Position numbers and translations under genes: made by a program. The notes beneath the pieces are model-generated. The model was not told the origin of the DNA. It did not search any database and saw nothing but the letters and a program-made list of their open reading frames with translations. Below are positions 8,019 to 13,528 of a stretch of DNA of 13,528 nt, in pieces. The stretch comes from an uncultured Burkholderiales bacterium (GTDB lineage: Bacteria > Pseudomonadota > Gammaproteobacteria > Burkholderiales > Burkholderiaceae_E): assembly GCA_903923345.1 (NCBI GenBank), contig CAIXXI010000006.1, forward strand, positions 1 to 13,528. The letters run 5' to 3'. Position 1 is the first letter of the stretch. Every line of letters begins with the position of its first letter.

Positions 8019-8070
8019 ATCGATCGGTGCAGGTCGGCGTGCGCGGTTACCATGGCGGTCCATGAGACCG

Positions 8071-8078
8071 GGGAGAGG
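8071..8078 (+). promoter_or_regulatory. Ribosome binding site of hemL
   Basis: GGGAGAGG ends nine bases before the ATG at 8088. It selects this start over the in-frame ATG at 8052, which has no such site. Confidence 0.7.
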
Positions 8079-8087
8079 CAGACCATC

Positions 8088-9365
8088 ATGAGAACGAATC
8101 AGCAGGAATTCGACCGCGCCCAGCAGGTGCTGGTGGGTGGCGTGAATTCAGCCGTGCGCGCCTTTCGCGCTGTGGGTGGCACACCGCGCTTCATTGATCG
8201 CGCCGAGGGTGCTTATCTGTGGGATGTCGAGGGCAAGCGCTACATCGACGATCTGGGCTCTTGGGGCCCGATGATCGTCGGTCACTCGCACCCAGCCGTG
8301 GTCGAACGGGTTCGCGCCGCGGCCGCACGCGGCTTGTCCTACGGTGCGCCCAATGTCATGGAGACCGAGCTGGCCGAGCGCATCTGCACGCTCTTTTCCC
8401 ATGTCCAGCGGCTGCGTTTCACCAGTTCGGGCACCGAGGCGGCGATGTCGGCGCTGCGGCTGGCCCGCGGTGCCACCGGACGCACCAAGATCCTGAAATT
8501 CGAAGGCTGCTATCACGGCACCGCAGACAGTCTGCTGGTGAAGGCCGGCAGTGGCGCGCTGGCCTTCGGGCAGCCGAGCTCAGCCGGTGTGCCGGAAGAC
8601 CTCGCCCGTCACACCCTGATCGCCCAGTTCAACGACCTGGCCAGCGTGCAGGCGCTGTTTGCAGCCCATCCTGGGGAGATCGCCTGCGTGATGGTCGAAC
8701 CGGCGGCCGGCAACATGAACCTGATCCTGCCTGAACCGGGTTTCCTGGAAGGCCTGCGCACGGTCTGCAGCAACGACGGCGCCTTGCTGATTTTTGATGA
8801 GGTGATGACCGGCTTTCGGGTGGCTCTGGGCGGCATGCAGCAGGTCAGCGGTGTGACGCCTGATCTGACCGCGTTCGGTAAGGTGATCGGCGGCGGGATG
8901 CCGGTGGGTGCGATTGGCGGGCCGGCTTCAGTCATGGACATGATGGCGCCCCTGGGCCCGGTCTATCAGGCCGGCACCTTGTCAGGCAATCCGATCGCCA
9001 TGGCGGCGGGGCTGGCCACACTCGAGCTGATCAGCGCGCCTGGCTTTTATGAAGCGGTCTCGGCCCGGCTGGCACGATTGGTCTCAGGCCTGCGCGACGC
9101 GGCTCAGGCCGAGGGGGTGACCTTCTGCGCCCAGAGCCTGGGCACGATGGCCGGCATGTACATGATGGCCACGCCGCCACGCAGCTATGCACAGGTCATG
9201 ACGCAGGATGTCGAGCGCTTCAAGCGCTTTTATCACCGCATGCTCGAGGCCGGTGTCTATTTCCCGCCTTCGCCAGTCGAAGCCTTCTTCTTCTCGTCGG
9301 TCCACGGCGATGCAGAAATCGACTTCACACTCGACTGCGCCCGCACGGCCTTCAAGGGACTCTGA
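8088..9365 (+). CDS. hemL: Glutamate-1-semialdehyde 2,1-aminomutase
   Basis: 425-residue PLP enzyme converting glutamate-1-semialdehyde to 5-aminolevulinate, the committed precursor of heme, siroheme and cobalamin in the C5 pathway; cytoplasmic homodimer. The N-terminus MRTNQQEFDRAQQVLVGGVN, the phosphate-binding SSGTEAAMSALRLAR, GCYHGTADSLLVKAGSG with the mobile lid, the cofactor aspartate in LLIFDEVMTGFRV, and the PLP lysine K265 in TAFGKVIGGGMPVG are all present. Lysine 265 is also the E. coli number, and length is nearly identical (426 there), supporting the chosen start. Other class III aminotransferases are excluded by these HemL-specific segments. No other heme gene is in the window. 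The gene is convergent with the downstream hydrolase gene. Confidence 0.97.
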   Translation: MRTNQQEFDRAQQVLVGGVNSAVRAFRAVGGTPRFIDRAEGAYLWDVEGKRYIDDLGSWGPMIVGHSHPAVVERVRAAAARGLSYGAPNVMETELAERICTLFSHVQRLRFTSSGTEAAMSALRLARGATGRTKILKFEGCYHGTADSLLVKAGSGALAFGQPSSAGVPEDLARHTLIAQFNDLASVQALFAAHPGEIACVMVEPAAGNMNLILPEPGFLEGLRTVCSNDGALLIFDEVMTGFRVALGGMQQVSGVTPDLTAFGKVIGGGMPVGAIGGPASVMDMMAPLGPVYQAGTLSGNPIAMAAGLATLELISAPGFYEAVSARLARLVSGLRDAAQAEGVTFCAQSLGTMAGMYMMATPPRSYAQVMTQDVERFKRFYHRMLEAGVYFPPSPVEAFFFSSVHGDAEIDFTLDCARTAFKGL

Positions 9366-9376
9366 TTGAGGGCCGC

Positions 9377-9404
9377 ACCGGACCGAGCGTGATGCCGGTC
9401 CGGT
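9377..9404. terminator. Perfect 9-bp inverted repeat between convergent genes, probable bidirectional terminator
   Basis: ACCGGACCG (9377-9385) is exactly complementary to CGGTCCGGT (9396-9404) with a ten-base loop. It fills the 39-base gap between the hemL stop and the end of the convergent hydrolase gene, touching the latter's stop codon. Neither side has a T-run, so if it terminates it does so as a hairpin without a classical tail, or with Rho. Confidence 0.5.
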
Positions 9405-10088
9405 TCAGTGCAGGGTTCGGCGCGGCTTCGGGCTGCGACCCCGAAACAGCGTCTGCATGACTCGGGTTGTGCCGACATTGACCAGGTCCTGGCCGATCGA
9501 ATGGCCTTCGTCGCCGACGATGTCCAGGCTCACATCCGCCCCGACGGCCTTCATGCCCCGAAAGGCCTGGCTTGAATGGATGCTGGGGACTGCGCTGTCG
9601 AATTCCCCGTGGATGAGATGGACCGTTGCGCCGAAGGTATCGCCCTCGCGCACCGGTCGGGCTAGGCGCCCCGAGTAGGAGACGATGATGCCAGCCGGCG
9701 CCGGCGCGCTGCGCGCCATCTCCAGTGCCAGCGTCGCGCCCTGCGCGTGACCGACCAGCACGGTCCTGTCGGGCGAGATGTCCAGCGCCTGCTGAACCTG
9801 GCCGATGCGCTGAAGCACCCTGTCACGAGCACTGCCGATTCGATCCAGCGCCAATCCGTCTGCCGCGCTGGCATCGAACCAGTCGCAGCCCTGAGCGAAT
9901 CGGCGCAGGCCCTGCATCAGGATGGCCACCGCCCCCGGGAATTTGAGTTGCCAGGCAATCGCCACTGGCGCGAATCCCTCAGGCGAACTGCCGCTGGCAT
10001 GCAGAAAGACCAGCAGGCGACGTGGCGCCTGCTGATTCACCGGAGGCAGCTCCAGCCAGAGCTGATCACCGCGCTGATCGATATCCAT
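9405..10088 (-). CDS. YpfH-like alpha/beta hydrolase (phospholipase/carboxylesterase family) lacking the nucleophilic serine
   Basis: 227-residue alpha/beta-hydrolase protein resembling E. coli YpfH, a small esterase; the stretch ATVHLIHGEFDSAVP through DVSLDIVGDEGHSIG aligns closely by eye. Visible: oxyanion-side LLVFLHASGSS near residue 30, acid D164 in HGEFDSAVP and H196 in DEGHSIG. The nucleophile elbow, normally GxSxG (GFSQGA in YpfH), reads GHAQGAT, with Ala115 encoded by GCG at 9744-9746. Serine to alanine here needs one base change from TCG and should abolish ordinary serine-esterase activity. The frame is otherwise intact and full length, with no signal peptide, so it is cytoplasmic. 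It starts 13 bases after the pit stop with only a weak ribosome site, suggesting expression by reinitiation. It may be a non-catalytic binding protein, or the base may be a strain or assembly error. Confidence 0.85.
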   Translation of the reverse strand: MDIDQRGDQLWLELPPVNQQAPRRLLVFLHASGSSPEGFAPVAIAWQLKFPGAVAILMQGLRRFAQGCDWFDASAADGLALDRIGSARDRVLQRIGQVQQALDISPDRTVLVGHAQGATLALEMARSAPAPAGIIVSYSGRLARPVREGDTFGATVHLIHGEFDSAVPSIHSSQAFRGMKAVGADVSLDIVGDEGHSIGQDLVNVGTTRVMQTLFRGRSPKPRRTLH

Positions 10089-10101
10089 TGATTCGTTGCG
10101 C

Positions 10102-11109
10102 TCAGAATAAGTGGCGGGAAACCCACCAGGCCAAGGCGGCCAGAATCGCCGACCCGGGCAAGGTCAGCAGCCAGGTCCAGACAACCAGGGTGGCCGGCTG
10201 CCAGCCCACCGAACCCATCGTCGTGGCGGAGTCGGCACCGTGAATCGCCCCGGCCAGCGCCTGCGTGGCTGACATCGGAATGCCGATCGCAGTGGCTGCC
10301 AGGAGGGTGATCGCGCTGCCGGTCTCGGCGCTGCAGCCGGCCGCCGGACGCAGGCGGTTGATCTTCTGGTTCATGGTCCGAACGACCCGCCATCCTCCCA
10401 GCACGATACCGAGTGCCAGGCTTAGAAAACACGCGGGTGCCACCCAGCCGGGCGGGGCCTGCACGCCGGATGCACCGCAGACGATCATGAGCAGCCAGAT
10501 CAGGCCCATCGTCTTTTGTGCGTCATTGCTGCCGCGTGCCAGGTTGTAGAGCGCGCTCGAGACCAGTTGCAGTCGGGCAAACCAGCGGTCGAGATAGCGC
10601 GGTGGCACCCTGCGAAGCAGCCAGGCGATGGCGATCAGCAGCACGGCGGAGAGTGCAAAGGCAATCAGCGGCGACAGCGCGATGGCGATGGCGACCGTCA
10701 GCAGTCCGCTGCCGTAAATTGAAGCAGGCCCTGCGCTGGCGAGTGCCGCCCCAATCAGCCCGCCGATGATGGCCAGCGACGAACTCGATGGCAGATCGTA
10801 TCGCCAGGTGAGCAGACTCCAGGCCAGTGCCGCAGTGATCGCGCCGAATACCACCCGATGGTCGATTGTCGGGACGTCGATCATGCCCAGTGCCACGCTG
10901 CGGGCGACCGGCCATTGGGTGAATGCCCACATCGCCAGAAGCTGAAAGAGTGCAGCCCAGCAAACCGCCTGATAGGGCTTGAGCGCGCGGGTCGAGACCA
11001 GGGTGGTGATCGAGTCGGCTGCGCCCTGAAAGCCGATGATGAAATCCAGCGACAGCGCCAACAGAATCAGGCAGGTCAGCAGACCGAGGCTGATCGTGAT
11101 GCCACTCAT
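10102..11109 (-). CDS. PiT-family inorganic phosphate permease homologue with degenerate signature motifs
   Basis: 335-residue, very hydrophobic inner-membrane protein with about ten membrane segments in two inverted halves, as in PiT transporters that couple phosphate to H+ or Na+. The fold is recognisable: DFIIGFQGAADSITTLVSTR (residues 22-41), PSSSSLAIIGGLIGAAL, LQLVSSALYNLARGSNDAQK, VVRTMNQKI and the late CSAETGSAITLLAAT. Compared with the family form DFxNGFHDAANS, the first motif has Ile25, Gln28, Gly29 and Asp32 where Asn, His, Asp and Asn are expected. Further on, SSSSH is SSSSL (Leu112), LGHGGND is LARGSND (Ala191, Arg192), and STTH is SATQ (Gln283). GGAG lies seven bases before the ATG. 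It follows the DUF47 gene by 30 bases. Family membership is secure; phosphate transport is doubtful. Confidence 0.88.
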   Translation of the reverse strand: MSGITISLGLLTCLILLALSLDFIIGFQGAADSITTLVSTRALKPYQAVCWAALFQLLAMWAFTQWPVARSVALGMIDVPTIDHRVVFGAITAALAWSLLTWRYDLPSSSSLAIIGGLIGAALASAGPASIYGSGLLTVAIAIALSPLIAFALSAVLLIAIAWLLRRVPPRYLDRWFARLQLVSSALYNLARGSNDAQKTMGLIWLLMIVCGASGVQAPPGWVAPACFLSLALGIVLGGWRVVRTMNQKINRLRPAAGCSAETGSAITLLAATAIGIPMSATQALAGAIHGADSATTMGSVGWQPATLVVWTWLLTLPGSAILAALAWWVSRHLF

Positions 11110-11139
11110 TGTCCGTCTCCAGCGCGCGGCACACCGGTC

Positions 11140-11775
11140 TCAGGCATTTTCGAGCACGACACCCTCGATGATATTGGCGACATCTTCGCAGCGGTCGGTC
11201 AGCGTCTCGAGCAGTTCGTAGATCGCCTTGAGCTTGATCAACTGGCGGACATCGGGCTCGTCACGAAACAGCTTGGACATGGCCGCACGCATCAGCCGGT
11301 CTGCGTCGGATTCCAGTTGATCGATTTCCACACACAGCTTCAGGATCGAGTCGGCATGGGCCATGCTGGGCAGCATCGACACCGCCGCCCGCACCCGCTC
11401 CGCGCACATCTGCGCGAGGGAGGCGAGCTGCACGGCTTCGTTCGGGATGACCTGGATGTCGTAGAGCATGACCGACTCGGCCACGTCCTGAGTGAGGTCC
11501 AGGATGTCGTCCATGCGCGAGATCAGCAGGTGGACGTCGTCGCGGTTGAATGGCGTGATGAAGGTCTTGTGCAGCAGGGACACCGTCTCGTGGGTGATCT
11601 TGTCGGCGGATTTTTCGATCTCGTCGATTGCTTCGAGCTCACGCTCGCGCACGGCCTGGTCTTGAAAGTGCTGCATTAGGTGCACGAGATGGTGAGCGCC
11701 GTCGACGATTCGGTCGGCGTGCTGGTTGAAGAGGTCGAAAAAGCGCCCCTCGCGGGGCATCAGGCGGCCGAGCAT
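11140..11775 (-). CDS. DUF47 family protein (PhoU-like, Pit accessory protein)
   Basis: 211-residue all-helical protein of the DUF47/PhoU-like family, usually encoded beside PiT permeases and thought to regulate them. The N-terminus MLGRLMPREGRFFDLFNQHA is the typical family start. The acidic metal-binding type motifs appear once per half: IDEIEKSADKITHET with LLHKTFITPFNRDDVH (about residues 50-80), and VEIDQLESDADRLMRAAMS (about 128-146). No signal peptide or membrane segment is seen, so it should act at the cytoplasmic face. Unlike the downstream permease, its conserved residues look intact. The start ATG has only a weak Shine-Dalgarno. It is the first gene of a minus-strand unit running into pit and the hydrolase. 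Phosphate control is likely from context, but no PhoB box was recognised upstream. Confidence 0.92.
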   Translation of the reverse strand: MLGRLMPREGRFFDLFNQHADRIVDGAHHLVHLMQHFQDQAVRERELEAIDEIEKSADKITHETVSLLHKTFITPFNRDDVHLLISRMDDILDLTQDVAESVMLYDIQVIPNEAVQLASLAQMCAERVRAAVSMLPSMAHADSILKLCVEIDQLESDADRLMRAAMSKLFRDEPDVRQLIKLKAIYELLETLTDRCEDVANIIEGVVLENA

Positions 11776-11821
11776 GATTGAGACTCAGGTGAGGCGGATC
11801 GGTTCAAGCGTAGCAGGAATT

Positions 11822-11851
11822 CCCACGGCGGCCGTCGCGCCGGGTCGTGGG
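11822..11851 (-). terminator. Hairpin after DUF1841 gene, possible terminator
   Basis: CCCACG (11822-11827) pairs with CGTGGG (11846-11851), and inside it CGGC (11829-11832) pairs with GCCG (11839-11842), separated by a small internal loop. It begins immediately after the DUF1841 stop on the minus strand and lies in the 77-base gap before the DUF47 gene. There is no T-run, so the role is tentative. Confidence 0.35.
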
Positions 11852-11852
11852 T

Positions 11853-12287
11853 TCAAGTGCCCTGTGCAGCGCGCCGCAGCCGTTCCAGGTAGCGCTCATT
11901 GGACGGTGGCGTGCGATCACGTTGCGCCTCCCACAGGGTCTGGGCCAGTGCATCAATCGCCCGGTGCGCGGCCTCATGCTCATCCTGAGTCGACTGCATC
12001 AGTGCCTGCCAGGCCGTGCGGATCCCGGGCGGCTGATCGATCTGCAACTGCTCGACGAGCGAGACATGCAGGCTCAGGTGCAGAAACGGATTTTCGCGGC
12101 CTGCCTGCGGCGAGAACTCGGCTTCCAATGCCGCCGGACCGCTCTCGAGCAGTGCGTGGTATTCAGGGTGGCGGGCCATCCAGTCGATGGCGATGGCCTG
12201 CAGGGGCGTGACCGGCTTGCGCCCGTCGCGCAGCTGCCAGGCCTCGCAAAAGAAGGTGCGAACTTCATCACGACTCGGATTGAACAC
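11853..12287 (-). CDS. DUF1841 family protein, function unknown
   Basis: 144-residue soluble, probably helical protein matching DUF1841, a conserved family of beta- and gammaproteobacteria with no assigned function known to me. The family start (V/M)FNPSRDEVR fixes the GTG at 12287, preceded at four bases by GAGG (12292-12295). Conserved blocks are visible: TPLQAIAIDWMARHPEYHAL, RENPFLHLSLHVSLVEQL, QIDQPPGIR, and DEHEAAHRAIDALAQTLWEA. Repeated histidines (HPEYH, FLHLSLH, DEHEAAH) could bind a metal; that is inference. Its first 20 bases overlap the end of nth, and its ribosome site lies inside nth, so translation is probably coupled. A longer upstream ATG (12452) would run across nth in another frame and is rejected. 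Confidence 0.88.
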   Translation of the reverse strand: MFNPSRDEVRTFFCEAWQLRDGRKPVTPLQAIAIDWMARHPEYHALLESGPAALEAEFSPQAGRENPFLHLSLHVSLVEQLQIDQPPGIRTAWQALMQSTQDEHEAAHRAIDALAQTLWEAQRDRTPPSNERYLERLRRAAQGT

Positions 12288-12996
12288 GTCGCCTCGATGC
12301 AGGGGTGGTCGGCCTCGATGCCTTGACCGATGCGCGCGTGCTGGGCGCATCAGCGGTCTGGGGGTCGGGCGTCTTGGGACGGAAAGGACACAGGTCAGAG
12401 ACCGGGCAGCGCCAGCACTCTGGCTTGCGTGCCTTGCAGATGTAGCGCCCATGCAGGATCAGCCAATGGTGCGCGTCGACGAGAAAGTCGGGTGGAATCG
12501 CGCGCATCAGGCCGTCTTCAACCGTGCGCGGCGTGCGCCCGAGCGCCAGCTTCAGTCGATTGGAGACGCGAAAAATATGGGTGTCCACCGCCATGGTCGG
12601 CTCACCGAATGCGGTGTTCAGCACCACGTTGGCGGTCTTGCGACCCACACCTGGCAAGGCTTCCAGAGCAGCTCGATCGCGAGGCACCTCGCCGCCGTGC
12701 GTTTGCACCAGGATCGCGCAGGTCTCGATGAGGTGTTTCGTCTTGGACCGGTACAGCCCGATCGTGCGCAGATAGGGTTCAAGCCCTTCCACACCCAGTG
12801 CCAGGATGGCCGACGGCGTGCGGGCTGCTGCAAACAGGACACGGGTGGCTGCATTGACGCTTCGGTCGGTGGCCTGGGCCGACAGCAGCACCGCGGCGAG
12901 CAGCTCGAAGGGCGTCTGGTATTCGAGTTCGGTCACTGGCTTGGGATTGGCTGCCTTGAAGCGCGTGAACAGCTCGATGCGATCGGCCGGCTTCAT
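12268..12996 (-). CDS. nth: Endonuclease III (bifunctional DNA glycosylase/AP lyase)
   Basis: 242-residue base-excision repair enzyme that removes oxidised pyrimidines and cleaves at the abasic site. The helix-hairpin-helix LPGVGRKTANVV carries the catalytic Schiff-base lysine K120, AVDTHIFRV carries D138, and the C-terminal [4Fe-4S] ligands are C187, C194, C197 and C203 (CKARKPECWRCPVSDLC). All six numbers are those of E. coli Nth, confirming the start. The ATG overlaps the rnfB stop (ATGA), and a strong GGAGGG (13003-13008) sits six bases upstream. E. coli Nth ends near residue 211; here about 32 extra residues follow, rich in Ser, Thr, Pro, Ala and Arg, probably disordered, and their last codons overlap the DUF1841 gene. 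The rnf-nth linkage is also known in E. coli (rsx operon). Confidence 0.96.
   Translation of the reverse strand: MKPADRIELFTRFKAANPKPVTELEYQTPFELLAAVLLSAQATDRSVNAATRVLFAAARTPSAILALGVEGLEPYLRTIGLYRSKTKHLIETCAILVQTHGGEVPRDRAALEALPGVGRKTANVVLNTAFGEPTMAVDTHIFRVSNRLKLALGRTPRTVEDGLMRAIPPDFLVDAHHWLILHGRYICKARKPECWRCPVSDLCPFRPKTPDPQTADAPSTRASVKASRPTTPASRRRVQSES
12292..12295 (-). promoter_or_regulatory. Ribosome binding site of DUF1841 gene inside nth
   Basis: GAGG on the minus strand, four bases before the GTG at 12287, within the last codons of nth. It supports a GTG start matching the conserved N-terminus of the family. Confidence 0.55.
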
Positions 12997-13528
12997 GCTG
13001 CGCCCTCCAGCCGTGCCCGGGCCCGCGCGATCGCGGCTTCGATCACCGCCCGCTTGCGGGCCAGTGCATCGAGTGGCGCGGTGTCAGCGCTCGATGCAGC
13101 CTGGTCGAGCTCGTGTTCGATTTCTTCGAGATGGGCTTGAGCCCGGCCGGCGAGCCGCTCGCGCGTGGTCTGCTCGAGCCGTGCAAGGCGTGCTGTGCGC
13201 CGCGAAAGCCGCTGGCGCGCCGCGTCCGCTTCGGCCCGACCCCAGCCGGCGAGCGCCGCCGGCGGCTCGACCATCTCGATGCAGTCGACCGGGCAGGGCG
13301 CGATGCACAACTCGCAGCCCGTGCAATCCTCGTTGATGACGGCGTGCAGCCGCTTGGCCGTGCCGGCAATCGCATCGACCGGGCAGGCTGCGATGCACAG
13401 GGTGCAGCCGATGCACAGGGAATCAATGATGCGAGCGATGTGTCGGGGACGCTCGATGCCGCAGGACGGATCGAGTGGTATGACCGCACGACCGGTGTGC
13501 TGCGCAAGCACGGCGATGCCTGCGGCGC
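12993..13528 (-). CDS. rnfB: RnfB/RsxB-like electron transport ferredoxin, 5' end outside window
   Basis: About 177 residues are visible; the frame stays open to the window edge, and the first residues (AAGIAVLAQHTGRAVIPLDP) fit the interior of RnfB, so the GTG at 13511 is not the start. The missing part should carry the N-terminal Fe-S (CxxCGYxxC-type) domain. Visible are two [4Fe-4S] motifs, CIGCTLCIAACPVDAI and CTGCELCIAPCPVDCIEMV, preceded by GIERPRHIARI, typical of the RnfB ferredoxin domain. After these comes an unusual Arg/Ala/Glu-rich tail of about 85 residues, probably helical or coiled coil. RnfB passes electrons within the Rnf/Rsx complex, which in E. coli keeps SoxR reduced. No other rnf gene is visible here. 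It overlaps nth by four bases. Confidence 0.88.
   Translation of the reverse strand, partial: AAGIAVLAQHTGRAVIPLDPSCGIERPRHIARIIDSLCIGCTLCIAACPVDAIAGTAKRLHAVINEDCTGCELCIAPCPVDCIEMVEPPAALAGWGRAEADAARQRLSRRTARLARLEQTTRERLAGRAQAHLEEIEHELDQAASSADTAPLDALARKRAVIEAAIARARARLEGAA

Noticed and set aside
8051..8064. Small hairpin CATGG/CCATG upstream of hemL as a regulatory element
   Set aside because: Only five pairs, easily found by chance; no conserved riboswitch features nearby.
10102..11109. Calling the divergent PiT gene a pseudogene
   Set aside because: The frame is uninterrupted, length and membrane pattern are normal, and it has a good ribosome site; substitutions alone do not justify the call.
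1..13528. Mobile elements, CRISPR arrays, tRNA or rRNA genes, phage or defence genes
   Set aside because: No transposase, integrase, direct-repeat array, tRNA-like fold or defence-type protein was seen; base composition looks uniform.

Overview
The window is GC-rich, densely coded DNA with housekeeping and redox genes. It most likely comes from a betaproteobacterium of the order Burkholderiales. The clues are a solitary Bug-type periplasmic binding protein, a stand-alone rnfB-nth-DUF1841 cluster, a DUF47-pit pair, and proteins that resemble Burkholderiales families throughout. No tRNA, rRNA, CRISPR array or insertion sequence was seen, and no stretch longer than about 100 bases lacks a gene.

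Layout: (1) 1-1918, plus strand: the 3' part of dnaK (cut by the window edge) and complete dnaJ, separated by 85 bases that can form a GC-rich hairpin. (2) 1937-2962, minus strand: an orphan Bug/TctC-like solute-binding protein, convergent with dnaJ. (3) 3063-7525, plus strand: an NAD-dependent formate dehydrogenase of two overlapping genes, a fused NuoE-NuoF-like diaphorase subunit and a molybdenum/tungsten bis-MGD catalytic subunit. The arrangement is like FDH1 of Methylobacterium extorquens rather than the FdsGBA type. A VOC-fold protein and hemL (tetrapyrrole synthesis) follow on the same strand. (4) 9405-11775, minus strand: a probable operon of DUF47 (PhoU-like), a PiT-family permease and a YpfH-like alpha/beta hydrolase. 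(5) 11853-13528, minus strand: rnfB (5' end beyond the window), nth and a DUF1841 gene, each overlapping the next.

Most genes are ordinary and have intact active sites. The unusual part is the DUF47-pit-hydrolase operon. The permease keeps its length and fold but has lost every histidine expected in the PiT signature segments, along with N-terminal motif residues. The neighbouring hydrolase has alanine (GCG) in place of the nucleophilic serine while keeping its acid and histidine. Two adjacent, full-length, key-residue-less members of enzyme/transporter families suggest a repurposed phosphate-linked module rather than simple decay; this is inference. A second point of interest is the formate dehydrogenase alpha subunit, which lacks the His/Cys cluster motif that usually follows the N-terminal ferredoxin domain.
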